From positions 1,570,565 to 1,634,564 of the forward strand of contig JAKZAN010000001.1 of NCBI GenBank assembly GCA_023053545.1: 64,000 nt of DNA, given 5' to 3'. The translations under genes were made by a program, and so were the position numbers. Within the stretch, counting starts at the first letter, position 1; every line of letters begins with the position of its first letter. Below the pieces are notes generated by a model, which worked only from the letters and a program-made list of their open reading frames with translations, searched no databases and was not told the DNA's origin. This stretch comes from Lepidurus packardi. Lineage: Eukaryota; Arthropoda; Branchiopoda; Notostraca; Triopsidae. Of the stretch, positions 39,676 to 51,716 are shown one piece after another.

Positions 39676-40524
39676 TCTCTTTCAGGGAATTATCGGCGGA
39701 ATTGCTGGGAAGGAAAACAAATAAACAAAATAATGCCAAAAATCTTTGGCCCAAACTTTTCGCGCACTAGTGATCCACTCGTGTGACTTGACTTGACAAA
39801 CCTGACATCCGAACCGTCACTTTCTCGTCCTGGTATGGCCAACTGTGGGGGTTTAGTTTGACCATACCGTATTGTAGGAAGATGGAGAGGAATCGGGACC
39901 GGACGGGGTAAAATAGCATTTACCAGCCAAATATGTTGGGGGGTGGGGGGATGGAAAGGCTTGGCCCACGAGGATGGTAGATCTGCACATTTGCGCTTTA
40001 ACAGTGTAGTGTATCGAGGGAAAAACCTTTCGGTAGGGGGTGATAATACTTTCGGGTAGCACCCAATGAGAATTGGCGAAAAACCTAGCACCGAAGGGAG
40101 GCCAAAATCCCTCCCTCCCACCCCGCCGAGCACACATAGTCTATGCAAAAATGCAGGGGGTGGACATGCATATACATCCACGCACAACACACGCACATGG
40201 TCGACCCCTATTGTTATGCCTGTTTGCCCGCAGAGAGGGGGTTGTAGGGTAAGGCTAGAGGGTGAATCAAATCCTGGAGGGGGTAACACGCTATACAACA
40301 CTCGGGGGTGTGCAATTCCCCTGCACAATTCTTTGCCAGCCCCCGCAGCGGGCGTGCAGGCCAGAACTTACTCCCCGACACTATACAATGGCTGCAGATG
40401 CTGCCTGGAAAAGCAGGCAACCCCCCGGAAAACTCAAAAGGGGAAAAGCAACAATACACAAGGGAGGAGAAAAGCTCAAAGTCAAGGCCCAGTCATATAT
40501 CGCCTTTTCCGCCATGCTGTCTTG

Positions 40525-40748
40525 CTCTCTTTTTTTATCGTGTCTTTTATTGAAAAAAACAAATCCGATTTTTCCTAACTTTGCATTTTTCCTAATTTTT
40601 CCTAACTTAGTTTAGGCCTTGTCTCAGCTCTCTTTACTCTCTTTTTTATCGCGTCTTTTATTGAAAAAAAAAACAAATCCGATTTTTCCTAATTTTGCAT
40701 TTTTCCTCATTTTTCCTAACTTAATTTAAGCCTTGTCCCAGCTCTCCC
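40525..40748. repeat. two-copy tandem duplication, about 112-bp period
   Basis: Two copies share caaatccgatttttcctaa, tttgcatttttcct and ccttgtc(t/c)cagctctc. They differ by a handful of substitutions and the length of an A run. Confidence 0.93.
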
Positions 40749-40929
40749 CCCAAAACTGCTTTACAATTTAAAAATAATTTGAGTTAATTGTCTGTTAATT
40801 TGCTCACTGTACATTGGGATATTATCTACTAAATATTAACTAAATATATAAAAAATATACTGAAAAATAGTAACTAAATATTAACTAAATATCGACTATA
40901 TTATCGAATTATCGAATAACTATATTATC

Positions 40930-41665
40930 GACTAAATATTAACGCCATATGATTTACGTGAAAACTGATAGAAGCTTTTGTAGAGTATCTGAGGAATCTA
41001 GGTTCGTTTTGGGTGGTTTGACTTTTTTTAGAACTTTTCTTTTCCGAATGGACCAGATTGGCTTTTGATTCATTGCAGACTGGGTGTCTTAAATAACGTT
41101 TTAGACAAGTCAGGAAATTGACCAAATATTAACTAAATATATTTAAAAAATATACTAAAAAATATTAAGTAAATATCGACTATATTATCGACTAAATATT
41201 AACACCATATGATTTAAGTGAAAACTGATAGAAGCTTGTGTAGAGTATCTGAGGAATCTAGGTTCGTTTTGGCTGGTTTGACTTTTTTTTTAGAATTTTT
41301 CTTTTCCGAATGAACCAGATTGACTTTTGATTCATTGACTGGGTGTTTTAAAGAACGTTTCAAACAAGTGAGGAAATCGACTAAATATTAACTAAATATA
41401 TTAAGAAAATATACTAAAAACTAATAACTAAATATTAAGTAAATATCGACTATATGATCGACTAAATATTAACGCCATATGATTTACATGAAAACTGATA
41501 GAAGCTTTTGTAGAGTATCTGAGGAATCTAGGTTCGTTTTGGGTGGTTTGACTTTTTTGACTTTTTTTTAGAACTTTTCTTTGCCGAATGGACCAGATTG
41601 GCTTTTGATTAGTTGCAGACTAGGTGTTTTAAAGAACGTTTTAGACAAGTGAGGAAGCAAAGCGG
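40930..41665. repeat. three-copy tandem repeat, 260-270-bp period
   Basis: Copies start at 40930, 41190 and 41460 with gactaaatattaac. Each contains aaaactgatagaagct, agagtatctgaggaatctag and a gaccagattg-like segment (gaaccagattg in copy 2), separated by AT-rich ttaactaaatat stretches. The first and third copies are closer to each other than to the second, which has small deletions. Confidence 0.95.
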
Positions 41666-42287
41666 GAAGACAAGTCAATCGGTGTACAGATAAAGTGGAA
41701 ATAAATTCTCCCAACGATAATTGAAAGTACTTGCGAAAAGGTTACCATGCAGTCCTGTCCTATAGCGAACCTCCCATTTAAGTATAGAGCAGTGCCCGGG
41801 CTCTCCCGGTAACGGCGCGGGTATATGAGTGAAATAGACGGGGCTCGTGGGCTAGTAATTTACGTCTCAAGTATGAAAGGGTGGGTTGATAAAGTTATCC
41901 ATAGTCTTTATGGGACATTCATGGTGTTTAGATCAAGGCAGGCTCCGCCTTTTTCAATTATCATCGTCTCTATACGTGTGACATTAGCATATAGTTACCG
42001 CTCCTTTTGGGCCCTTATAGCCTCTTCTATACTACTTTACTCTTTCCCAAAAAGAAGCGCACAGCAACATTTTTGCCTTGGCTTGGGAGGCCGACGTTTT
42101 ATGAGGCCTTTTCCAACCCCGTAATGACACTAACGTTCGTCTTTCCCCCTCTTTCCATGATCTCATAAACCTGCCTTACGGACCCAATATTCGCCCTGCA
42201 ATCATCCAATTCAACCACACACTTACTATTTCTCCTATTCCTTTTTAACAACGCATGTACCTTAACCTTGGCTGCTAATTGAAAAGC

Positions 42288-42405
42288 CCAAGAAAACATT
42301 GTTTCGTCCTAAGCTTTTAAAAAAAGAAAAAAAAAAAGGAAATGAAATGAAATATTCCAAAAGCCAAAGAAACCATTGTTTCGTCCTAAGCTTTTCAATT
42401 GAAAG
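42288..42405. repeat. short two-copy duplication
   Basis: The segment attgtttcgtcctaagcttt occurs at about 42299 and 42376, each time preceded by an aagaaac/aagaaaa context. Confidence 0.75.
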
Positions 42406-43343
42406 GAAATGAAAATTCGATTGCTTGACAACCCTTTCGATTGATAAGAAAAGTGAAAAAAGATGGAAATAAAACTTGGGGAAAAGGCGATTTTTCAACC
42501 ATGATTCAATTAACTCGGGAGGATAAACATCAACCCTTTCAACGCTCCAAAAGCTGATAAAAAGGATGCATTTTAAGCCGCAAAGGGGCTTTCAAGCTAA
42601 AAGGGGATCCGAACAGAGAGTCCGTAGTACTGTACACCTTTTTATCCTTGCAGTCGCCGTGTTTCAATTAGTCAAGTCAAGAAGCGCATGGAAGCCAAAG
42701 GGACCAGCAAATTCGGGATGCAGCTTTTTCCAAGTATGTTTCTGGTACTTGCCAAATTGTTGTGCCTCCCCGTCAAGATTAATGAAACTTTGCGCAGGGT
42801 GCACCATATCGCTTTTCAAAAACCCCTTGATCCATCGCAGCGAACTCGGCGGATTTGTCCATGTCTATACCATCTCGGTCAAAGTGCAGATCTTCCCCCC
42901 GCACTGGGAAATCGAAAAGGTATAACGTCTTGCATACTTGTATCCTCTTCTCCTTCAAAGCCTCTGCCGTAGCACAAGTTTTCTTCCAGGTCGACTCCAA
43001 AAGCCATAAGCTCACTGCGGGAGCTTATTTGGGAACCTTCAAAAGTCCAAAAACCCGAGTTTCGGAAAACTTTTGCCGCCCTTTTAATGGCCTTTCTCCC
43101 CCCCCAAACAACGCTTTTACCTGTAAACAGTTTCCTTTACCTTTTATCTCAAGGCAAAACTTGGCTCCATACCTACAGAGAATACTGGATTATATGTGCC
43201 CAGGTTTTGGGGGGTACCATATAACTGCCCTATGCTAATCCCTCCAACTGATGTGCGACATTCCGCCAAATTTCCACGCACATCCCTCAACCCTTTTATT
43301 CGCCCAGCTTTCTCCCTCCCCTACCAGCTCTCAAGCCGTGCAG

Positions 43344-44300
43344 TGTGCTCTCAATAGGTGAAAACAAAGAAAATACATTTTATTTTTGTTAATAAACATT
43401 CACATTTTATCATGTGCTCTCAATAGGTGAAACCAAAGAAAATGCATTTTGTTTTTTTTAATAAACATTCACATTAATAAAAATTCAAATTTTCTCATAT
43501 GCCCTCAATAGGTGAAAATAAAGAAAATATATTTTATTTTTGTTAATAAACATTCACATTTTCTCATGTGCTCTCAATAGGTGAAAACAGAGAAAATGCA
43601 TTTTGTTTTTTTAATAAACATTCACTGTTCCCAACAATGCCGTCTTGACTTATCCACGCGCTTATGACACTGCGGAACAGGGAATCTCTTCTTTGCCACG
43701 AAATATTGGAACACAAAGAAGCCAAGTCTTTATCTTATTTGATAATTTGATGTATTGTCACGTTCTACTCTCTTTCATGCTAACTCTCACTTTCCGTTAC
43801 AACAATCAAATTTTCCATTGAAGAAACGAACTGGCTTATCGTAAGGTCAAGCATGAACTATTCTTATAGGCTGGGTGCAGGGGATTTCATTCTTTCTAAT
43901 AATGAATTTTAGGATTCGTGGTTGAGAGGCTACCAAATTTAACTGTTGGGCAACAATCAATGTCACAGCATTTTACTACCACAGGGACCATACATGGGAT
44001 ATTAAATCTTAATTTACAAGTTCCGGGTTTATTCTCAAAAATTCTATATAGTAAGGGTATTCATAGGAAAATAGGAGACAATAGAAAAGGGAGCTCTTGA
44101 GAAAAAATCCCTTTCGGCTTCGTCCGGAACATTCACATTAATAAAAATTCACATTTTCTCATATGCTCTCAATAGGTGAAAACAAAGAAAATATATTTTA
44201 TTTTTGTTAATAAACATTCACATTTTCTCATGTGCTTTCAATAGGTGAAAACAAAGAAAATACATTTTATTTTTGTTAATAAACATTCACATTTTTTTCT
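43344..44300. repeat. 67-87-bp minisatellite interrupted by an LTR
   Basis: Six copies of a unit containing ctctcaataggtgaaaac, an aaagaaaat segment and ttaataaacattcacatt lie at about 43345-43625 (four copies) and 44132-44296 (two copies). Copy 2 carries an extra attaataaaaattca segment, and the same segment appears directly right of the inserted LTR. This shows that the array was continuous before the insertion. Confidence 0.94.
43626..44131. mobile_element. solo LTR of an LTR retrotransposon
   Basis: This 506-bp segment interrupts the minisatellite. It begins TGTTCC and ends GGAACA, a 6-bp terminal inverted repeat with canonical TG...CA ends. It is flanked by the 5-bp direct repeat TTCAC (43621-43625 and 44132-44136). 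Removing the segment and one TTCAC restores the array, matching copy 2 of the minisatellite. No coding sequence or second LTR is present in the window, so it is a solo LTR left by recombination between two LTRs. Length, ends and 5-bp target duplication fit a Gypsy- or BEL-type element; the family is not determined. Confidence 0.85.
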
Positions 44301-44311
44301 TCGATAAACAA

Positions 44312-44314
<3 letters not shown>

Positions 44315-44343
<29 letters not shown>
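44315..44343. repeat. A29 homopolymer
   Basis: An uninterrupted run of 29 A follows shortly after the minisatellite. It could be a relic of a poly(A)-tailed insertion, but no element body is recognisable beside it. Confidence 0.9.
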
Positions 44344-44347
<4 letters not shown>

Positions 44348-45560
44348 CCCCAAACGTTACTCGTGGGAAGATCTCGCCCTTATGTGGAGCTCTGTGGGTG
44401 CGTTGGGCGAGATAGATAAGCTTTTTGGCAGCCAGCCAATTAATTTATCCCGTGATTGTCCGGCTGGTGTGTTCCTTAAGAATTGCTACCCCAGTATATC
44501 GGCTTAAACATCCATAAGATGGGACTCGCCAGCAAACAAACCAAGGACACAAACGAAAGCGAAGAAGCTGAAAAAGCTTGAAGAAAGAATGAACTCAAAA
44601 CCCCAGCAAAGATCACATCCTTCTTTTTCTTCTGCCATCCCTCTACTCCTCTTTCGCTCTTTCTCCTCACTCCGCGTCCTTCATTAATTTTATCCTTTAC
44701 TGAAAGATTGCTGACTTTTATGGCCACGGTTTAAGACACGTTGTAGGGCTACTAGACTTCCCATGTACGGGCTTCTTCCGTTAAAAGTTGTTGATCCTCA
44801 TGTTTTCCCGGTGCTTTGGCATCGTCGCAGCGGACCTTTTTTCGCCGGGGCAATAAAAACCCCTTTATCCTGGGCTGGAAGGTAGCTCTACTCACTAGAT
44901 AAATTGGCGTGATTGTTCAAAATTGGACACTATGCAGATCCGAAAACTTTTTTTTTTCTTTGGGCTGTTCCAACCCAAAGTGCGACAAACCCCCTCTATG
45001 CCCTATCTCCATACAACACAAGAATCGCTTTTCCATCATTTGCAAGTCAAAAACCAAATTCAACAATCCCCATAACCATGATAACAGAGCTCAAGGAAAC
45101 AATAATAGTCCCCCCCCTTTCTCGAGGTGTAACAATAAATAGGATTAAGAACCACAAGGCTCACTATTACCATTCCTTAAAAGAGAAGGAAAAACTTTTT
45201 TTTTTTTTTTTCTTTTTACCTTTTTGGCCCTAGCTCCCTCCAAACTCTGTGCAGCGTAACATACTATACAGCACACAAGCGTCTACGGATTTTCTCGTGG
45301 GGCCTCGATGCCTGCTCGTTCGTCATTAATTTTGCGCCTCGTCTTTTGAGTCCGTGACGGCGCGCCAGGGACGCGAATCCATCAAAGTCCGATGCAAGAG
45401 GCTGCAACAGCTTCTCCCCTTTGGGCTTTTTCTCTTTCTTTCCCTTTTTTTTCCGTTGCGATTGCCAATCGTCCTGTATAGAACCCATTTACCTCATCCA
45501 AAAATCCCGTTGACCCGAACCCATTCTAAACCATGTAATACATTATTCTATGTGTTTAAA

Positions 45561-45650
45561 CAGTCCAATAACTTCCAAGATTGTTTAAACAAGAACAATG
45601 TATTTAAACCACCCAGTCCAATAACTTCCAAGATTGTTTAAACAAGAACA
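45561..45650. repeat. two 37-bp direct repeats, 53-bp period
   Basis: The segment beginning cagtccaataacttccaaga and ending in ttgtttaaacaagaaca occurs at 45561 and 45614 without mismatch. Confidence 0.93.
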
Positions 45651-46050
45651 GGAACTATGAGCGAGTATTTCCAAAAGGGTTTCCCCACCCAAACTCTGGG
45701 AGAAACTCGTGACAATGAAAAACGCGTTCTACGACAATCAACAAGTTTCTTTTCCTAACAGGATTCTTTTCCCTCCTTTTCGGAAAACCTGGCGAGGAAA
45801 AATCTCCTCTTTTCCTATCTCGGCTCAAGCTGTTGGCCCCACTGCAACACCTGACACATTCATTAAAGCCAACTCCTTGATGCATACTAATCACTCGGGC
45901 TCATCACCATAAACGTTTCTATAAATGTAAAGAGAGACAATGGACCGAAATAGACCTTTACTTTTCAAGGCTTAAACCAGATTACTGCATACAAAATAAA
46001 AAAAAAATACCAAGAAGGCTTATGGTTTTGGAAACGCAGCTTTAATCCCT

Positions 46051-46265
46051 GTTCGGTAGAGGCTGTTACGGAATAATAATCCGACATTAATTTACAAAAA
46101 ATAGGGAAAGTTGCCGTTTCAAAGTTGGCGATTTGAAAATCTTGGTGGTCAGTAGAGTCTTGGTGTTCGGTAGAGGCTGTACGGAATAATAGCCAGAAAT
46201 TAATTTACAAAAAATAGGGAAAGTTGGCGTTTCAAAGTTGGGGATTTGAAAATCTTGGTGGTCAG
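46051..46265. repeat. two-copy tandem duplication, about 113-bp period
   Basis: Copies begin gttcggtagaggctgt at 46051 and 46164 and end aaaatcttggtggtcag. They differ by about six substitutions or small gaps. Confidence 0.94.
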
Positions 46266-46512
46266 CTTGAACCAACACGCTGGCTATACTTTCCTTCAGG
46301 AGAGTCTTATAAGAGGGATTTGTTCTGTCGAGCCACGCATTCGATTACGGGGTGCCCTATAATAAAACCTTCTGTCGACTTGCAGGCCAAGAACTGGCAT
46401 TGACAAAGCGTGCTCCTACCAACAACAGTGATCGATTTCGCTATAAGGCCCAAAGTCTGGAGCTTGTGCTGCCATGCCAACTCCCCCCCTCCCCTCCCTC
46501 CGCCCAAACCCC

Positions 46513-46788
46513 CCTCCCAGTCCTAACCATATTATTTTTTTTCTCGATTACCATGATCGGAATCTGTACTCAAATCCATCTCATAGTATTACTTCCCAAC
46601 AGTCATGGGGTGGGAAGGTGGGGGAGGAGAATCTACCTTGAGAAAACCTCCCAGTCCTAATCATATTATTTTTTTTCTCGATTACCATGATCGGAATCTG
46701 TACTCAAATCCATCTCATAGTATTACTTCCCAACAGTCATGGGGTGGGGAAGGTGGGGGAGGAGAATCTACCTTGAGAAAACCTCCGA
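46513..46788. repeat. two-copy tandem duplication, about 134-bp period
   Basis: Copies begin cctcccagtcctaa at 46513 and 46647 and are nearly identical through gaatctaccttgagaaaacc. One C/T change and one extra G distinguish them, so the duplication is recent. Confidence 0.95.
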
Positions 46789-48332
46789 GTTGTGCGCCTT
46801 TAGATCCCTCCCCGAAATTTCGATGACAATCTATCTCCGGGCTGGGCCGCCAATAACTTCTCGCCGGACCGGATTAGAGACCCCAAGCTCTACCCTAAAT
46901 TGGAAATGATAAAGAGGCAAAATGATGGATGCTGAGCCTCCTGGTCCGAAGCTCGCCCCCAAAAGCCAATGAATGAGAAGACGACAGAAACTTATAAGCT
47001 TGTGTTGCTCTCGTGTTGGGATCCTCAGTGGAGGCCTGTGATACACATTAATGACTTCCAAGGCTCGTTATGAGATAAAAATTGAATCCTAAGAGATCGT
47101 TCCTTACGCAGCCACGAGGCGTGTGCCAATACTAGCTAATGGGTAGCCGGGTACCGTCTCCATGCCACCTCATTAACGTGGACACGTTATTGGACCTCGG
47201 AAAGTTGCCTTTGAAACAAAACAGAAAGAAGAATAGATTGTCCTCCGCACCCAAAATGATGGCAAGAGCACGTTTCTCATCATTGCAATACTCACTAATG
47301 TCCATGTTTGGCTTCTCTTTTGCCTATATATGAGTTGGTCGGGGTCCGATGGCGACAGCGAAAGTATAACACTTATGAGCTGTGTCTGGCACATTACTGC
47401 TCATCACGTGCTTCAGCCAACCAATAAATCTTCCCCCTTTTTGCTCGTTCTGGCTCTCTTAAGTCTTGATTTCTGACGTGCAGGAATTACCAAGGCAAAA
47501 ATGACGATGAAAAAGGGCGCTTGTCACAAATTTCAGGCCACCCCATGATCGTAATGACCCTTATAACACAATCTAAAACAGCAATTAGGCACCTGTTGGG
47601 GTTTGAAAGCGAAAAAAAAAAACGCCCACCTAATTTTTAAAAAGCCGAAAGCTTCTTCAAAGGAAGAAACTTGACCCAAAGTTTTTCTCACCCAAAAAGC
47701 GAACTGCCGTCTCATTGCCAAAGATCCCGGCTATCTCTATCGCTACCTAAAACCGCCTAAAAGCTCCACAACAATGCCCAACCCAGGGATGCACGGCCAA
47801 ACCGCCATATAGGTGACAGATTTTGCCTGGTGGCAGCTGCCTTAAGAGTCTCTTGCCACTGTTCCTGTCAAAGATCCCCTAAAACCTAGAGGCCATAAAT
47901 TAAGTTGGCAGCAAAAGCAACTTTGGATTGGCATCGTCCGGCCAAAACCTAGCGAAACATTTTCAAAGGGTCAAAACTCCAACGTACCAAGGCCTTGCAA
48001 AGTTCAGGCAATGGCTCATAACCCAGCAAGACATTCAGCAAATAACCTCGCCCCAAAACTCCCCTGAAAACCATTGTTAGCCCAAGTGTCACTCACTTCC
48101 CTTCCACTAGTCTGCTTATATTTGTCACCTTGCTACCTTAAATTGCCAGGTCCATTGTCCCAAGAGAACGCTATATATGTATATATATACCCCTCTTTTA
48201 TACCGAAGTAAAGCCTTAAAGTCCTAGCCAAAATCTCGCATTTTATTCAAAATGCGGTACAGGCGCTCGTTGCGCGTTCTCTGGTGGCCGAAACAAACAC
48301 TAAAAAGTGCCTTAGCCAGGAAGCATTCCCTC

Positions 48333-48346
48333 GCGCCATCTACCGA
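48333..48346 (-). promoter_or_regulatory. CTCF-like motif between ftz and Antp
   Basis: The minus strand reads TCGGTAGATGGCGC, matching 12 of 14 positions of the core recalled as CCASYAGRKGGCRS. As with the other two sites, binding is unproven. Confidence 0.3.
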
Positions 48347-48810
48347 AAGCGGCAAGGACCCCATACTGCCTGCAACGATGAAAATAATGGACCTTAAATC
48401 AAACAACTCATTAGAAAACCTCCAAAATGTGTACTACCCAGAGCTAAACACAGTTGTGAATCTAAAGTACCGAATTACCAAAACAAAGGGCTCGGGTTAA
48501 GCTGAGGGAAGCGAGTAAAAAATGAATGGGAAACGAAACTAGTCCTATTACGTGTCAGAGCAGGTTTGTTGTGACGTCAGTAGGTTGGAAAAAAAAAGAT
48601 CGGGAGTGCCATAAAAAGCTAGTTATGTGGTCTGATGACGTTTGCGCCCACCAGCCAAGCAATTCTTGCAACAAACCCCGGCGAGTCATAACAATAAAGT
48701 TTGGTGCTGTAAAAGGGGCTCTCCCGGGCCTTGGCCAAAGCTCCTTGGCGTGGTAATGGGCCGTTTCTGTCGCCATCAACATCAAGTACCTCATAAAACT
48801 CTTTTACACA

Positions 48811-48861
48811 TTTTACTCTCGCTCTCTCTTCTCTCTCTCTCTCTACTACTACTACTACTAT
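48811..48861. repeat. pyrimidine tract and (CTA)n microsatellite
   Basis: A (CT)n-rich tract is followed by ctactactactactacta. On the minus strand the first part is GAGAG-rich. Confidence 0.85.
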
Positions 48862-49838
48862 ACACACACATGGAGCTGACTGAAAGAGTGAAAAAGGAGG
48901 AGCAAGGTCAAGGTTACTCTTACTACGACGACGACGATTACAACTGTGCGATCCACACACACGACCAAATTTGACTACTCCATTGACGACAAAAAAGCCC
49001 TAAAAATACCCTCGCTTCCTTAGACTGTTACACGGGGCCCACCAGTGCGTTTACGACACTTTTAAAATGGCCCTTCCTCCACCGAAACCTACGGAATTAC
49101 GAGCTTAGCAAGTCGTTAAAAATCCTACGATCCTTTTTTATTTTATTTTACTCGCCTTTCATGGGAACAAGACAAATATGCTGACACTAAATCTGGTCAC
49201 TCACAGCACGTGGACACCGTCACATAAAAACGAACCCTTTCAATGGCATTCCTTTTCCAAAGGGCCAAGAAATAGCCTGCACGCCAGGATGCTTTACTCA
49301 CCTCCGAAACCACGCAAGAACTTAACCATAAACAAAGACATAAATAAAAAAAAGACAATGAGAGACAGGTTAGGAAATGAGTTCTACGTAAGAAGTAAAA
49401 AACCAAGAAGCCCGAAACCGTTCAGCGAAGCTTACGAACACAGTAAAAACGGTAAGGAGCCAAAGTGCTGCCGCGCTGGGCGAAAAAGTTCATCCATGAT
49501 GGCGTGTAAAGTGACTAATTTGCCTGTCAAGCGAAGCAACGACCCCTCCCCGCTTTTCGGTTTTCATTTCCACGGCATTGGCTCCCTACTCTAACCAATT
49601 GCACGGAAATGTTGCCTCGCTTTGTTTGCGCTGTTCTACCCCACGATGGATTTTCCACAGATTACACTTGTAATTCACTATATAAGGTTCACTTAACATA
49701 TAAAATAACAACAGTAAAGGCTAAAAGCTTATAAATGAAATTCGCCTGGGATGTTTTTCGCCCAAATTGGCGTAAGCTCGGACCGTCAATTTTGGTTTGA
49801 AGGTTTCAAAAACTTTCGCTTCTAACAAACACCACAGT

Positions 49839-49862
49839 TTACGACGGTCTTATCCGTCGTAA
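49839..49862. repeat. short perfect hairpin
   Basis: TTACGACGG and CCGTCGTAA form 9-bp perfect arms around a 6-base loop. No function can be assigned. Confidence 0.6.
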
Positions 49863-49911
49863 CCTGCCGACTACGATCCTGGGTAAAACGGTAAAATTCG
49901 GCTTAAGATTA

Positions 49912-50272
49912 CACAGGTTGTCTAGTCTTCAGTATTGTCTTAAACTATACCTCACGTTAATTAACTTAATAAAATTTATCCTTTAGTTTTAGATATTTTT
50001 GCTACATTACTTAATATTATTATACTATTAGTTACGTTATTGCCGTTTTATTTAGGTCTTATTAGATAGATTGCACAGGTTGTCTAGTCTTCAGTATTGT
50101 CTTAAACTATACCTCACGTTAATTAACTTAATAAAATGCATCCTTTATTTTTTGGATATTTTTGCTACATTACTTAAGATTATTATACTATTATTTACGT
50201 TATGGAGATTATTATACTAAGGTTATTATAGTATTATTTACGTTATTTAGGTCTTATTAGATAAATTAACAC
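49912..50272. repeat. two-copy tandem duplication, about 162-bp period
   Basis: Copies begin cacaggttgtctagtcttca at 49912 and 50074 and continue through atacctcacgttaattaac to aggtcttattagata. The second copy has an extra ttattatact segment. Confidence 0.94.
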
Positions 50273-51681
50273 AAAATTCCTTAGGAATGATCCGGATACA
50301 ACTTATTTCATCCTGTTAAGGCTCCTGTGTACTTTAGCTCGGTGTAGGCGGTTAGCATGGGGAATTTCGGAACAACTTTTGGAGAAACCAAGTTTTTCAA
50401 TGCATGAAAAAATTCTTTGACAGTAAGCTAACAGGTAGTGTACAGTACAACCCAAGCACATTTTTTTTCCATAAAGTAATAAATTAGCAATATGCCATGA
50501 ATGGCGGGAATTAGCTGTCTATTTCTTTTTTACTTTCTTGCGCAAGGTTTTCACAAAACAATAACAAACACCAGTGCCATCTATGACTCTTTCCCATCAA
50601 CAAGGAGCCTTAATGCAGTTACAGGATAGTTGAAGATAGTGACAAAAAAGTATTCCATTTCGACTACAAGAATATCTTAACTCCGGTTATTCAAATTTCA
50701 TGGACAAACAGACACGAACAACTCCAAAAGGATTTGATCATTAAGCCGTATTAATTTTGTTGATTCAAAGTTTACAAAGTTTACAAAGTCTACACGGTTT
50801 TCATAATAAAAGAGAAGAATTGGTCTAGGTAATTCTAAAAGGTACAGTTTATGACATGACATTCAATTCGGCTTGGGGAGATTCCCAAATAAGCAAAAAA
50901 AAAAAAACTAAAAAAATTCGCTCGGTGCTGTGACGCATGGAAACAAGCGCCGTTAAGGACATCTGCCACTTGCGCCGGGAGCCGAACACGAAACAACTGT
51001 GGCTTCTGTCCGTGGTTGAATGCTAATGTGTGATCTAATAATCAAGGTTGTTCGTTTGCGACATGTGTTAGCTTTAGTCTCTCATCTCTCTGGGAAATTG
51101 GTCCGTGACTAATGTATTCCCATTTTCCTATAAATCCCTCTGAATACAAGAAAATCCTTCATAACACACCAACTTTTTTCCTACACCTCTTTACTTCCCC
51201 TTAACTTTACTTTCCCCCCAAAACACCCAATTTACAGCTGTTTCGCGGGTAGCTTTCAGCAATCTTGTCCCTTTTTCTCGTTTATACAACCCTTAGGTTG
51301 TAAAAACGCCTCCGAAAAAAAGGCGTCCGCAAAATCTAAAAAGCTTTTTACTACAGAAAACTCTGCAAAGATTTACAACCTGGCCTGTCTCGTCCGGTCC
51401 AGCTCTTCTTCTTTTCTTTTTCTTAAACAAGGACGGACAAAACCCAGGGTGTGTTTGGTCTTAGAAAAGACCAAACCCAGTGAGCTATGCAGATGCACGC
51501 AATCATTTTTTACGACCCTTACATCTACTTTTCAAACTCTGAAAGAGAAAAAAACGTGTTTAAGAAAATTACTAGACAATTCTCCTAGCCAAGCCTGACT
51601 TTGGCCGCCAATATTGCGAAAATGCCCTTTTCTCGCCGTTTTTCAATGCTTCACACCTTATGTAATGGATCTCCGCAAAGT

Positions 51682-51716
51682 CTCTGCTTACTCGCCTAGT
51701 AGGCGAGTAAGCAGAG
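51682..51716. repeat. near-perfect palindrome with a 1-base centre
   Basis: Arms of 17 bp (ctctgcttactcgccta and its exact reverse complement) are separated by one G. A further direct copy of taggcgagtaagcagag follows at 51736-51752. The structure could extrude as a cruciform or mark a small rearrangement. Confidence 0.9.

Noticed and set aside
39690-40328. 212-codon minus-strand frame just upstream of ftz
   Set aside because: It is the longest non-Hox frame, but its composition is erratic, no family is recognised and it overlaps other frames. It probably covers the ftz promoter or 5' UTR.
43626-44131. Reading the inserted segment as a 9-bp target-duplication DNA transposon
   Set aside because: AACATTCAC can be read on both sides, but the alternative with TGTTCC...GGAACA ends and TTCAC duplication gives canonical LTR termini and is more economical.
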